25,171 bases of DNA from Ruminococcus flavefaciens. GTDB taxonomy: Bacteria; Bacillota; Clostridia; Oscillospirales; Ruminococcaceae. Below are positions 6,875-15,790 of this stretch, one piece after another. Each line of letters begins with the position of its first letter. Position 1 is the stretch's first letter. The DNA is taken from NCBI GenBank assembly GCA_004554385.1, contig SFMO01000124.1:1-25171 (forward strand). The letters are read 5' to 3'. A program made the translations under genes and the position numbers. Under the pieces are notes generated by a model. It was given only the letters and a program-made list of their open reading frames with translations, did not search any database and was not told the origin of the DNA.

Positions 6875-7981
6875 ATGAAATTCATCTGCGATAAAAATGA
6901 GATCAGCGAAGCTATCAGCAATGTTTCCAGAGCTGTATCACAGAAGTCAACTATCCCTGCCCTTGAAGGAATAAAGGTGCGTATCTCTTCAGGAAGTGTT
7001 GAGCTTACCGCCTATAATCTTGAAATGGGTATCCGTACATCTATCAATGCAAATACCGAGGGCGAAGGCGAATTCGTCGTAAGTGCAAGACTTTTCAGTG
7101 AGTTCACAAGACGTATGTCAGGCGAAGAGATCACTTTCAATATAGACGAGAACCTCGTTATAAGCATTTCATGCAGCGCTACCGAGTGCAGCTTCCCTGC
7201 AATGTCGGCAAGCGAGTATCCCGAGCTTCCTAAAGTAGACTCTGCAAGAAGCTTTTCGGTAAAACAGAGCATACTAAAATCAATGATAAATATGACAAGC
7301 TATGCTGCTTCACTCAATGAAAGCAAGCCTGTGCTCACAGGTGAGCTTTTCGACATAGAGGACGGCAGCTTCAATATGGTAGCTATAGACGGCTTCAGAC
7401 TTGCGATCAGAAACGAGATAACTGACTGCACCGAGAAGTACCACTTTGTAGTTCCAAAAAAAGCTCTTCTCGAAGTTTCCACCCTCATAAAGGATGACGA
7501 CGACGAGAAGCTTTGTACTGTCTGCACCAATGACCGCCACATTATTTTCGAGATAGGCAACGTATTCGTTATATCAAGACTTCTCGAGGGCGTTTTCCAT
7601 AATTACAAGATGAGCATACCGAACAGCTGCAAGACAGAGGTGATAATCAGCAAGAGAGATTTCTCTACCTGTCTTGAGCGCTGCTCACTTCTCATAGACG
7701 ACAAGAACAAATCTCCTATACGCTGCGAAATAGGCAACGGCGTTATGAAGATAAGCTGCAAGACAGGCATCGGTAAGATAAACGACGCTATCTCTGCCGA
7801 TATTTCGGGAGAAACTGTTACTATCGGCTTCAATAACAAGCTCATTCTCGAAGCTCTCCGTGCTGCAGAGGGCGATAAGGTAAGAATACGTTTCAACGGC
7901 GCAATGAAGGTAATAGAGATACTTCCTCTTGAGGGAGAAAGCTTTATATTCCTCGTTATGCCGATTCAGCTCAAAAACTAA
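6875..7981 (+). CDS. dnaN: DNA polymerase III beta subunit (sliding clamp)
   Basis: 368-aa ring-forming processivity clamp; two copies encircle DNA and tether the replicative polymerase and repair factors. The length fits the family's three-domain fold. Recognised by the N-terminus MKFICDKNEISEAISNVSRA, the segment MNMTSYAASLNESKPVLTG-like stretch near residues 145-165 with LFDIEDGSFNMVAIDGFRLA after it, and the ending SFIFLVMPIQLKN, which matches the conserved C-terminal strand. The ATG at 6875 follows GGAGG by nine bases. It sits directly downstream of the origin spacer and 23 bp ahead of yaaA. Confidence 0.97.
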   Translation: MKFICDKNEISEAISNVSRAVSQKSTIPALEGIKVRISSGSVELTAYNLEMGIRTSINANTEGEGEFVVSARLFSEFTRRMSGEEITFNIDENLVISISCSATECSFPAMSASEYPELPKVDSARSFSVKQSILKSMINMTSYAASLNESKPVLTGELFDIEDGSFNMVAIDGFRLAIRNEITDCTEKYHFVVPKKALLEVSTLIKDDDDEKLCTVCTNDRHIIFEIGNVFVISRLLEGVFHNYKMSIPNSCKTEVIISKRDFSTCLERCSLLIDDKNKSPIRCEIGNGVMKISCKTGIGKINDAISADISGETVTIGFNNKLILEALRAAEGDKVRIRFNGAMKVIEILPLEGESFIFLVMPIQLKN

Positions 7982-8004
7982 GTGATATCGAAAGGCTGGT
8001 AATT

Positions 8005-8214
8005 ATGGCTGGAAGAATTAAGATCACTACCGAGTTCATAAAGCTCGATTCTCTGCTGAAATTTGCTTCACTTGTCAATTCGGGCGGAGAGGCAAAACAG
8101 CTTATTCAGAACGGTGAGGTCCTCGTTAACGGCGAGGTATGCACTATGAGGGGCAAAAAAATACGTCCCGGCGATACAGTTTACGTCAACTGCAAAGAGG
8201 TAACTGTAGAGTGA
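8005..8214 (+). CDS. yaaA: S4-domain RNA-binding protein YaaA (RlbA)
   Basis: 69-aa protein that is almost entirely an S4-like RNA-binding domain (EFIKLDSLLKFASLVNSGGE, then AKQLIQNGEVLVNGEVCTMRGKKI). In Bacillus the equivalent gene is also between dnaN and recF, and the protein has been linked to ribosome assembly. The ATG has AAAGG upstream. Its TGA stop overlaps the GTG start of recF (GTGA), so the two are probably translationally coupled. Confidence 0.93.
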   Translation: MAGRIKITTEFIKLDSLLKFASLVNSGGEAKQLIQNGEVLVNGEVCTMRGKKIRPGDTVYVNCKEVTVE

Positions 8215-9359
8215 TAATCACCTACGCAGACATAGACGGCTTCAAAAATCTCAGCGGAGTTTCCTTTGCTCCCGATCCGAAGTATAATATCATAGTCGGT
8301 CCGAATGCTCAGGGAAAGACAAATCTTCTCGAAGCAATGTGGATACTTTCGGGCTGCAAGAGCTTCCGCGGCTCAAAGGAAAAGGACTATATCTGTCTCG
8401 GCGGAAACCGCATGGAGTCGAAGATAAAGATCCTCGACAGCGTCCGTGAGCAGAAGATCACCTTTGAGATGACAAGAAGTGCATCAAATCCGAAGAATAT
8501 CACCCTTAACGGCGTAAAGCAGAAGGGCACGAGAGCTCTTTTCGATGTTTTCAAGTGCATCGCCTTTATACCCGATGATGTGGATATAATAAAGGGCTCA
8601 CCCGAAAAAAGGCGTAATTTCGTGGATATGGCAGCTTCACAGCTGAACCCCGTCTTTGTCATGCATATCAATAAAAACAACGCTGTAATGAATCAGCGCA
8701 ATGCCCTGCTGAAAGGCATAATGCAGGGAAATACCGACCGCGGCATACTTGAGATATGGGACAGACAGGCTTCCCGTGAGGGTACAGTCATCTCCTATAT
8801 GCGGCATGAGTATATTCAGAAGTTCAACTCTATCTGCGGCAGGCTTTATCGAACTATTTCAGGCGGAGCCGAGGAGCTTGAGCTGGAATACAAGTCAAAT
8901 GTTTTCCGTCCCGAGGACTTTGAAAAGCCATGCGGCGATGAAGCCTATGAGCAGTACTACAGGAAGCTTGCGGAAACTGCGGAGTATGACATCAGAACCG
9001 GAAGCACCCATGCAGGTGTCAACAGAGATGAGATTCTCATAAAGATAAACGGAGTAAGCGCAAAGGACTACGGCTCGCAGGGACAGATAAAGAGCGCCGC
9101 TCTCGTTATGAAGCTTGCACAGGCTGAGATATTCATGCAGAAGTCGAAGGATGCTCCCGTTATCTTCCTTGACGATGTTATGGGAGAGCTTGACGAGAGC
9201 CGTCAGAGGTTTGTGTTTGACATGATAAAGGATATGCAGGTATTTATCACAACTCCGAATGAAAATGCGCTTCTTCCCGAAATAAAGGGAAAGATAATGC
9301 GCATAAGCGGAGGAAGCATAGCTGAGGTGGAAGAAAATGTATCTGCACATAGGGAATAA
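8211..9359 (+). CDS. recF: DNA replication and repair protein RecF
   Basis: 382-aa SMC-like ATPase that helps load RecA at single-strand gaps with RecO and RecR. Walker A GPNAQGKT is at 30-37, the ABC-type signature region GSQGQIKSA at 288-296 and Walker B VIFLDDVMGELD at 317-328. The start is GTG at 8211-8213, which overlaps the yaaA stop and gives the normal N-terminus (IITYADIDGFKNLSG). The in-frame ATG 24 codons earlier would add a segment with no family similarity. Its 3' end overlaps remB by 23 bases. Confidence 0.96.
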   Translation: MIITYADIDGFKNLSGVSFAPDPKYNIIVGPNAQGKTNLLEAMWILSGCKSFRGSKEKDYICLGGNRMESKIKILDSVREQKITFEMTRSASNPKNITLNGVKQKGTRALFDVFKCIAFIPDDVDIIKGSPEKRRNFVDMAASQLNPVFVMHINKNNAVMNQRNALLKGIMQGNTDRGILEIWDRQASREGTVISYMRHEYIQKFNSICGRLYRTISGGAEELELEYKSNVFRPEDFEKPCGDEAYEQYYRKLAETAEYDIRTGSTHAGVNRDEILIKINGVSAKDYGSQGQIKSAALVMKLAQAEIFMQKSKDAPVIFLDDVMGELDESRQRFVFDMIKDMQVFITTPNENALLPEIKGKIMRISGGSIAEVEENVSAHRE

Positions 9360-9597
9360 CTATTCGGTTGATATAAGAGATATTATCGGAGTTTTTGACA
9401 TTGAGAACACCACTGTTGAAAAGTGTACCAAGAAGCTTCTTGAACGTGCCGAAAAGGAACATCACTGCGTGTATACCACCTATGAGATGCCAAAGAGCTT
9501 TATAGTTACCGTAAAAAACGGCAGGGAGAGAGTTTATATCTCACAGCTGTCGGCAGCTACATTGAGGAAACGCCTGAAAGAAGGCGGAGGGTTCTGA
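9337..9597 (+). CDS. remB: Extracellular matrix regulator RemB (DUF370 family)
   Basis: 86-aa protein of the RemB/YaaB type, beginning MYLHIGNNYSVDIRDIIGVF and containing the family core IENTTVEKCTKKLLERAE and NGRERVYISQLSAATLRKRL. In B. subtilis the homologue lies at the same place between recF and gyrB and takes part in control of biofilm matrix genes. Its role in this organism is unknown. The start ATG is inside the recF 3' end, so expression depends on the recF transcript unless an internal promoter exists. Confidence 0.92.
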   Translation: MYLHIGNNYSVDIRDIIGVFDIENTTVEKCTKKLLERAEKEHHCVYTTYEMPKSFIVTVKNGRERVYISQLSAATLRKRLKEGGGF

Positions 9598-9630
9598 AAT
9601 GGAAGGAATTCCTTGAAATTTGCGATTACA

Positions 9631-9659
9631 TTGACAATAATCCCATAAATTGGGTAAAT
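9631..9659 (+). promoter_or_regulatory. Candidate gyrB promoter
   Basis: A perfect TTGACA at 9631-9636 and GTAAAT at 9654-9659 with a 17-base spacer; TGG precedes the -10 as an extended element. The -10 itself is poor (3 of 6). The leader would be about 27 bases with GGAGG before the gyrB ATG. Confidence 0.45.
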
Positions 9660-9692
9660 GACATATACAACCAAAATTATTGGAGGTAAATC

Positions 9693-11624
9693 ATGAGTCA
9701 TCAGAACAACAACTACGATGAAAATGACATACAAGTCCTTGAAGGACTTGAAGCGGTCCGTAAAAGACCAGGTATGTACATCGGCTCGACAGGTCCCGGA
9801 GGACTTCACCACCTCGTCTATGAGATAGTGGACAATTCTATCGACGAAGCGCTGGCAGGCTACTGTACCGAGATAACTGTCGAGATACTCGAAGGCGATA
9901 TAATCCGTGTTTCAGATAACGGACGCGGTATCCCTGTTGGTATCCACCCAAAGGAGGGTATCTCCGCAGCTACAGTCGTTTATACCATTCTCCACGCAGG
10001 CGGTAAGTTCGGCGGCGGCGGATATAAGGTATCAGGCGGTCTTCACGGCGTAGGTGCTTCTGTAGTAAACGCACTTTCATCATGGCTGGAGCTTACCGTA
10101 AAAGACGGCGAGCACGTATACTTCCAGCGTTTTGAGCGCGGTCACTATGACGAACAGCTCAAGGTCATAGGTGATACCACAGAGACAGGTACAAGCGTAA
10201 TGTTCAAGGCTGATGACGAGATATTCGAAACTACCGTTTACAGCTACGACGTTCTTCTCAGAAGACTTCGTGAACAGGCATTCCTCAATGCCGGAATAAA
10301 GATAATATTCACTGATAAGCGCGACAAGGACAATATAATAGGCGAAACTCTCCACTATGAGGGCGGTATACGTCAGTTCGTAGAGCATATCCACAAGACA
10401 AGAGAACTGGAAGCTATAAGCGGAGACGTTATTTACTTCTCAGGAACTCAGGGCGACTCTTTTGCGGAGGTAGCCCTCCAGTACAATGACAGCTACAATG
10501 AGGTAATACTCTCATTTGCTAATAATATCCATACAAAAGACGGCGGTTCCCATGAAACAGGCTTCAAGAATGCCCTCACCAAGGTCATCAACGACTATGG
10601 CATGAAAATGGGCAAGATAAAAGACCCTAAGGATAAGCTGAAGGGTGAGGACGTCCGTGAGGGACTTACCGCTATCATATCCGTAAAGCTCACAGAATGC
10701 GAGTTTGAGGGTCAGACAAAGGGACGTCTCGGAAATCCCGAGGTAAGACCGTTTATCGAGAAAATGGTACAGGAAAAGCTTATGAATTTCCTGGAGGAAA
10801 ATCCCGAAGCCGCAAATCTTATCTTCGAAAAGAGCTTATCAGCACTTAAAGCCCGTGAAGCCGCAAAGCGCGCAAGAGAAGCCGAGCGTAAGAAGAACGC
10901 CTTCGGAAACAGCTCGATGCCCGAAAAGCTTGCAGACTGCTCCGAGCGTGATGCAAGATATACCGAAGTATACATCGTCGAGGGAGATTCTGCGGGAGGC
11001 TCTGCAAAGCAGGGACGTGACAGACGCTATCAGGCTATCCTTCCTCTCTGGGGAAAGATGCTCAATGTTGAAAAGGCTCGTATAGACCGAATCTACGGCA
11101 ACGATAAGCTTGAGCCTGTTGTTACCGCTCTTGGTACAGGTATCGGCGAGGACTTCGATATAGAGAAGCTCCGCTACGGCAAGGTCATTATCATGGCTGA
11201 TGCCGATGTTGACGGTATGCACATCAGAACACTTCTCCTCACCTTCTTCTTCCGTTACATGAGACCTCTCATTACCAACGGAAACGTATATATCGCACAG
11301 CCGCCTCTTTTCAGAGTAGAGCGCAAGAAGAAGATATACTACGCTTTCTCCGATGAAGAGCGTGACAGATATATCGCCGAGCTCTCAGAGGACGGCAAGT
11401 ACAAGGACGTCGAGGTTCAGCGTTACAAAGGTCTTGGTGAAATGGACCCCGAACAGCTCTGGGAGACAACTATGGATCCCGAGCACCGTACTATCGTAAA
11501 AATAGGCATGGAGGACGCCCTCAAAGCCGATGAGATATTCAGCATACTCATGGGCGACAAGGTAGAGCCAAGACGTAACTTTATCGAGAAAAATGCCAGA
11601 TTCGCACAGGATCTTGATATCTGA
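9693..11624 (+). CDS. gyrB: DNA gyrase subunit B
   Basis: 643-aa ATPase subunit of gyrase, which introduces negative supercoils as GyrA2B2. The GHKL ATPase motif EIVDNSIDEA is at 44-53, followed by SDNGRGIPV and the lid region GLHGVGASVVNALS. The TOPRIM domain has EGDSAGG at 430-436 and metal ligands D503/D505 in DADVDG. QRYKGLGEM and the C-terminus RRNFIEKNARFAQDLDI fit the family. An unusual point is W453 in LPLWGKM, where many GyrB proteins have Arg (LPLRGK). The ATG follows GGAGGTAAATC. It precedes the YcxB-like gene by 11 bases and gyrA by about 650 bases. Confidence 0.98.
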   Translation: MSHQNNNYDENDIQVLEGLEAVRKRPGMYIGSTGPGGLHHLVYEIVDNSIDEALAGYCTEITVEILEGDIIRVSDNGRGIPVGIHPKEGISAATVVYTILHAGGKFGGGGYKVSGGLHGVGASVVNALSSWLELTVKDGEHVYFQRFERGHYDEQLKVIGDTTETGTSVMFKADDEIFETTVYSYDVLLRRLREQAFLNAGIKIIFTDKRDKDNIIGETLHYEGGIRQFVEHIHKTRELEAISGDVIYFSGTQGDSFAEVALQYNDSYNEVILSFANNIHTKDGGSHETGFKNALTKVINDYGMKMGKIKDPKDKLKGEDVREGLTAIISVKLTECEFEGQTKGRLGNPEVRPFIEKMVQEKLMNFLEENPEAANLIFEKSLSALKAREAAKRAREAERKKNAFGNSSMPEKLADCSERDARYTEVYIVEGDSAGGSAKQGRDRRYQAILPLWGKMLNVEKARIDRIYGNDKLEPVVTALGTGIGEDFDIEKLRYGKVIIMADADVDGMHIRTLLLTFFFRYMRPLITNGNVYIAQPPLFRVERKKKIYYAFSDEERDRYIAELSEDGKYKDVEVQRYKGLGEMDPEQLWETTMDPEHRTIVKIGMEDALKADEIFSILMGDKVEPRRNFIEKNARFAQDLDI

Positions 11625-11635
11625 CAGGAGCCTTT

Positions 11636-12229
11636 ATGGAAGAAAATTACAAGCTTGAAAAGGAATACAAGGTGCCTGCGGAGACCTTCCGTGACGCATA
11701 CCTTGAATTCCAGAAAAAATATGTTTATCCGAAAAGCTATATTTATATGGCAATATTCGGAGTACTTGCGGTTGCTCTGCTGATCTTCGGCATATTTGCA
11801 ATGCATGATGCTCCGAAAAAGCAGAAGTACATCATGTATCTTGCTTTTATAGCTGCCGCAGCCTTTTCACTGCGTGAGTGGTTCAATCCCCGTAAAATGC
11901 GCCGCAGTCTCACAGAATCAGTAAGAGCTCTCGGCGAGCCTGTATACAAAATAGGCGTAGGAAACAAATTTGTTGATATTTCTACAGTTTCCGACGATCT
12001 CAGCAATATCGCTGAGACAGAGGAAAAAGATGACGGGGAGGAAAATACTGACATTCCCGGGGAAATAGATCCCCTTCCCGAAAAGACAAGGATAAATGTT
12101 GACGAGGGCTTTCAGCTCATGGAATATGACAGGTTCTTCCTCATGCTGGCAGGTAAGGAAATGTTCTATATTCTCCCGAAGGAAGGTTTTTCCGAGGCAG
12201 AGCTGAAAATTGTCAGAGACATAAAGTAA
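11636..12229 (+). CDS. YcxB-like membrane protein between gyrB and gyrA
   Basis: 197-aa protein. Two predicted membrane helices lie at about 37-56 and 66-80, followed by a cytoplasmic C-terminal part. An acidic linker (about 127-145) separates them from a C-terminal segment, MEYDRFFLMLAGKEMFYILP followed by KEGFSE, which resembles the YcxB-like domain (the y-l--s----iiPk-af pattern). Function is unknown. It starts 11 bases after gyrB with AGGAG ahead and ends 45 bases before gyrA, so the three genes probably form one transcript. The family assignment rests on pattern memory and is moderate. Confidence 0.8.
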   Translation: MEENYKLEKEYKVPAETFRDAYLEFQKKYVYPKSYIYMAIFGVLAVALLIFGIFAMHDAPKKQKYIMYLAFIAAAAFSLREWFNPRKMRRSLTESVRALGEPVYKIGVGNKFVDISTVSDDLSNIAETEEKDDGEENTDIPGEIDPLPEKTRINVDEGFQLMEYDRFFLMLAGKEMFYILPKEGFSEAELKIVRDIK

Positions 12230-12274
12230 TATGACCCCATTTCAAAATAAATTTAATTCTCTCAGGAGGAAAAA

Positions 12275-14905
12275 ATGCTTTACACAGACAACTCAAAGGT
12301 AATAAATACCGAGATAGTTGACGAAATGGAAAATTCCATGCTCAATTATGCCATGTCGGTAATTGTTTCCAGAGCGCTCCCCGATGTAAGAGACGGTCTG
12401 AAGCCTGTACACAGACGAATACTGTACACGCTCCATGAGAACGGACTTACTCCGGAGAAGCCCTACCGTAAATGTGCCGATACCGTCGGTGCGGTACTGG
12501 GACGTTATCATCCACACGGCGACGCGTCGGTATATGACGCACTGGTAAGACTTGCACAGGATTTCTCAATGAGATATCCGCTCGTTGACGGTCACGGAAA
12601 CTTCGGTTCCATCGACGGCGACGGACCTGCGGCTTACCGTTATACCGAGGCAAAAATGGCAAAGCTCACCCTTGATATGCTCACTGACATAAACAAGGAA
12701 ACAGTTGACTTCGTATCCAACTACGATGACCGTCTCAAAGAGCCTGCCGTTCTTCCTTCACGTTTCCCGAATCTGCTTGTAAACGGCTCTGTAGGTATCG
12801 CCGTTGGTATGGCAACAAATATTCCTCCCCATAATCTTGGCGAGGTAATAGACGCTCTCCAGCTTCTCATCGACGACCCCGACTGTACTCTTGAACAGCT
12901 CATGGAGCATATTCAGGGACCTGACTTCCCTACAGGCGGTATCATCATGGGCAAGGCAGGAATACGTGCAGCCTACGGCACAGGAAAAGGCAAGATAACT
13001 CTCCGCAGCCGTACCCACTTTGAGGAGATAAAGGGCAGAAACTGCATAATCATCGACGAGATACCATATATGCTCCGTAAGGAGAGACTCCTCAAGAGCA
13101 TCAGCCAGCTTGCAAGAGACAAGCGTATCGAGGGACTTTACGACCTCCGCGATGAGTCCGACAAGGAAGGTATGAGAGTAGTTATAGAGCTGAAAAAGGA
13201 CGCTGTACCGAATATCGTCCTCAACAAGCTCTTTGCACTGACACAGCTCCAGGACACAGTGGGCATCATCATGCTTGCCCTTGTGAACAACGAGCCTAAG
13301 ATACTCACTCTCAAGCAGATGCTCCAGCACTACCTTGATTTCCAGGTAGATGTTATCCAGAGAAGAACCCGCTTCGACCTGCGCAAGGCTCTTGAAAGAG
13401 CCCACATCCTTCAGGGCTTCGTTCTTGCAGCAGACCATATCGACGAGGTAATCGATATAATCCGTTCAAGCTCAACTGTACAGGAAGCTAAGGACCGCAT
13501 GATAGAGCGCTTCAAGGACGTTGATATGTCAGCTCTCCTTGACCGGGCACAGTATGATCTCACAGGACTTCATATCGAGGCTCAGACAGGTCTTTCACAG
13601 GAACAGGCTGAGGCTATCGTTCAGATGAGATTAGGACAGCTGACAGGTCTCGAAAGACAGAAGATCACTGATGAGTTATACGGACTTCTTACAAAAATAT
13701 CCGACTTTGAGGATATTCTTGCAGACGTTAACCGTGTATATCAGATAATCATGGACGACCTCAACGCTATCCGCAAGAAATTCAGCGACAAGCGCCGTAC
13801 AGACATTGAAAATGTCAGCGGCGAAGTGGATATCGAGGACCTTATCCCCGAGGAGGACTGCGTTGTTACTCTTACAAATAACGGCTACATCAAGCGTATG
13901 CCGCTGACAGAGTACAAGACACAGCACCGCGGCGGACGCGGAATCACAGGTATGAAGCAGCGTGAAGAGGACTTCGTGGAGGAAATGTTCATCTGCGGCT
14001 CTCACGACAATATCCTGTTCATATCCAACAAGGGTATCATGTACAAGCTGAAATGCTATGAAGTTCCTGACGGCTCAAAGGCTTCCAGAGGCTTCAATCT
14101 CATTAATCTGCTTCCTCTTACCGAAAATGAGAAGATAGCGGCTATGATAAAGACTACCGATTTCAGTGACGAGAAGTTCATCACAATGGTCACAAAGAAC
14201 GGCAAGATAAAGAGGACTAACCTCTCACTCTACAAGAATGTCCGCAAGAACGGTCTTATCGCTATAGGACTTGACGAGGGCGACGAGATAGAGGGCGTCC
14301 GCATGACTGACGGCAATGCTCAGCTCTTCGTTGCGACACGCAACGGTATGGCTATACGCCTTGAGGAGAGCAAGATAAGAGCACTTTCACGTTCAGCTCA
14401 CGGCGTAAGAGCTATCAAGCTCCGCGACGGTGATTACGTTGTCAGCATGGCAAGAGTCCGTGAGGGAGCTTCCCTCCTTACCGTTACCGAAAACGGCTAC
14501 GGCAAGAAGACAGACCTTGAAAGCTATCGTATACAGAACCGCGGCGGTTACGGACTTACCAACTATAAGGTCGATGATATACGCGGAAAGGTATGCGGTA
14601 TCAAGATAGTTGACGAGGAAGACGATATTATCCTTGTATCCAGCGACGGTATCATTATCAGAATACTCGCAAGCGACATCCGTATCATGGGACGTATCGC
14701 AAAGGGCGTTCGTGTAATGAGAGTCAACGAGGGTGCAAATGTAGTTGCCTTCACCCGTGCCGAGCACGATGACAATGCAGAGACCGAAAAGGTCGAGCAG
14801 CTCACAGACGAGCAGGCAAAGGCTGCTGAAGCCGAGGCTGCCCTTGAGGAGCAGAATGAGGTAGTTGTCGAGGCAGAGCCCGATGATGAGGATAATGAGG
14901 AATAA
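12275..14905 (+). CDS. gyrA: DNA gyrase subunit A
   Basis: 876-aa breakage-reunion subunit of gyrase. The catalytic tyrosine is Y123 in AAYRYTEAK. The quinolone-contact segment HPHGDASVYDAL is at 79-90: the position equal to E. coli Ser83 is Ala84, and Asp88 (E. coli Asp87) is kept. The C-terminal DNA-wrapping domain carries the GyrA box as QHRGGRG at 550-556, which favours gyrase over topoisomerase IV, and a weaker repeat NRGGYG later. The tail is strongly acidic (EAEPDDEDNEE). The ATG follows CAGGAGG. The gene ends before a strong hairpin. Confidence 0.98.
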   Translation: MLYTDNSKVINTEIVDEMENSMLNYAMSVIVSRALPDVRDGLKPVHRRILYTLHENGLTPEKPYRKCADTVGAVLGRYHPHGDASVYDALVRLAQDFSMRYPLVDGHGNFGSIDGDGPAAYRYTEAKMAKLTLDMLTDINKETVDFVSNYDDRLKEPAVLPSRFPNLLVNGSVGIAVGMATNIPPHNLGEVIDALQLLIDDPDCTLEQLMEHIQGPDFPTGGIIMGKAGIRAAYGTGKGKITLRSRTHFEEIKGRNCIIIDEIPYMLRKERLLKSISQLARDKRIEGLYDLRDESDKEGMRVVIELKKDAVPNIVLNKLFALTQLQDTVGIIMLALVNNEPKILTLKQMLQHYLDFQVDVIQRRTRFDLRKALERAHILQGFVLAADHIDEVIDIIRSSSTVQEAKDRMIERFKDVDMSALLDRAQYDLTGLHIEAQTGLSQEQAEAIVQMRLGQLTGLERQKITDELYGLLTKISDFEDILADVNRVYQIIMDDLNAIRKKFSDKRRTDIENVSGEVDIEDLIPEEDCVVTLTNNGYIKRMPLTEYKTQHRGGRGITGMKQREEDFVEEMFICGSHDNILFISNKGIMYKLKCYEVPDGSKASRGFNLINLLPLTENEKIAAMIKTTDFSDEKFITMVTKNGKIKRTNLSLYKNVRKNGLIAIGLDEGDEIEGVRMTDGNAQLFVATRNGMAIRLEESKIRALSRSAHGVRAIKLRDGDYVVSMARVREGASLLTVTENGYGKKTDLESYRIQNRGGYGLTNYKVDDIRGKVCGIKIVDEEDDIILVSSDGIIIRILASDIRIMGRIAKGVRVMRVNEGANVVAFTRAEHDDNAETEKVEQLTDEQAKAAEAEAALEEQNEVVVEAEPDDEDNEE

Positions 14906-14935
14906 TTTTCTGTAAAAAGCTATGATTATTTGCTT

Positions 14936-14959
14936 AGGGCGGATGATTTCATCCGCCCT
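14936..14959 (+). terminator. Hairpin downstream of gyrA, probable terminator
   Basis: A perfect 11-bp stem (AGGGCGGATGA with TCATCCGCCCT) and a 2-base loop, 30 bases after the gyrA stop. The following bases (GCAGTTTATCC) give only a weak T run, so termination may be partial and allow read-through into the metallophosphoesterase gene. Confidence 0.65.
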
Positions 14960-14989
14960 GCAGTTTATCCACCGCAAAGGAACATAATA

Positions 14990-15790
14990 ATGATATATTT
15001 TTTTATTGCAGCAGCAGTATTTCTGCTCTATGCACTGTATGAGAACCTTTTTATGCTCACTGTAAGGCGCGAAAAGCTGAGCAGCGGCGGCATAAGGATA
15101 GTTCATCTCTCGGACCTGCATAAAAAGTGCTTCGGAAGGGAGAATTCCCGTCTGTGCCGTAAGGTAAGAGCCGAAAAGCCTGATATTATTATATTCAGCG
15201 GCGACCTTGTGTCGAGAGACATCAAAAAAATGAAAATTGCAGAAAAAACTCTCAGCGAGCTTTGCAGAATAGCTCCCGTTTACATGATATACGGAAATCA
15301 CGAGCAGAGTATTTACATGGAAATGAAGGGCGAGCTTGAAGCTATGTTTGCGAGAAATGACCAGATAATGCTGAAAAATCAGCATACTGCGGTGAATATC
15401 CGCGGCAGAGAGCTGAAAATATACGGACTTCTTGAAAAATACGAGGTATATAAGAAAAACGGCGGATATCGTGACCTTGATGTCATAGACAAGGCATATC
15501 TGGAGGAGCTTCTGGGAAAATGCCCTGAGGGCGAAGTGCTGCTCATTGCTCACAATCCCTTTTTCGGCGAAGCCTATGCCGAATGGGGAGCTGAATACAC
15601 CTTCAGCGGTCATGCTCATGGCGGTATAGTGAGACTTTTCGGAGTAGCAATGCTTTCCCCCGAAAGAAAGTTCTTTCCCAAAAATGCAAAGGGAGTTTAC
15701 GACTTCGGCGGCAGGAAGCTTCTTGTGTCGGCAGGTCTCGGAAAGCTGAGACTTTTCTGTCCGCCTGAGATAGTGGTATATGAAATTTAA
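14990..15790 (+). CDS. Membrane-anchored metallophosphoesterase (YkuE/YaeI-like)
   Basis: 266-aa calcineurin-like phosphoesterase with an N-terminal membrane segment (about 3-22), so the catalytic domain is likely held at the membrane. All two-metal motifs are present: D42-x-H44 (SDLH), G71-D72 (SGDLVS), G102-N103-H104-E105 (YGNHE), H188 (AHNPF) and G207-H208-x-H210 (SGHAHGG). The substrate is unknown; related proteins hydrolyse phosphodiesters or lipid-linked phosphates. The ATG at 14990 with AAAGGA ahead is chosen. A longer frame from a TTG at 14930 would run through the gyrA terminator. Its stop overlaps that of the convergent YtaF-like gene. Confidence 0.92.
   Translation: MIYFFIAAAVFLLYALYENLFMLTVRREKLSSGGIRIVHLSDLHKKCFGRENSRLCRKVRAEKPDIIIFSGDLVSRDIKKMKIAEKTLSELCRIAPVYMIYGNHEQSIYMEMKGELEAMFARNDQIMLKNQHTAVNIRGRELKIYGLLEKYEVYKKNGGYRDLDVIDKAYLEELLGKCPEGEVLLIAHNPFFGEAYAEWGAEYTFSGHAHGGIVRLFGVAMLSPERKFFPKNAKGVYDFGGRKLLVSAGLGKLRLFCPPEIVVYEI

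Noticed and set aside
9605..9616. AAGGAATTCCTT palindrome after remB as a terminator
   Set aside because: No loop and no T run; too short for a transcription terminator.
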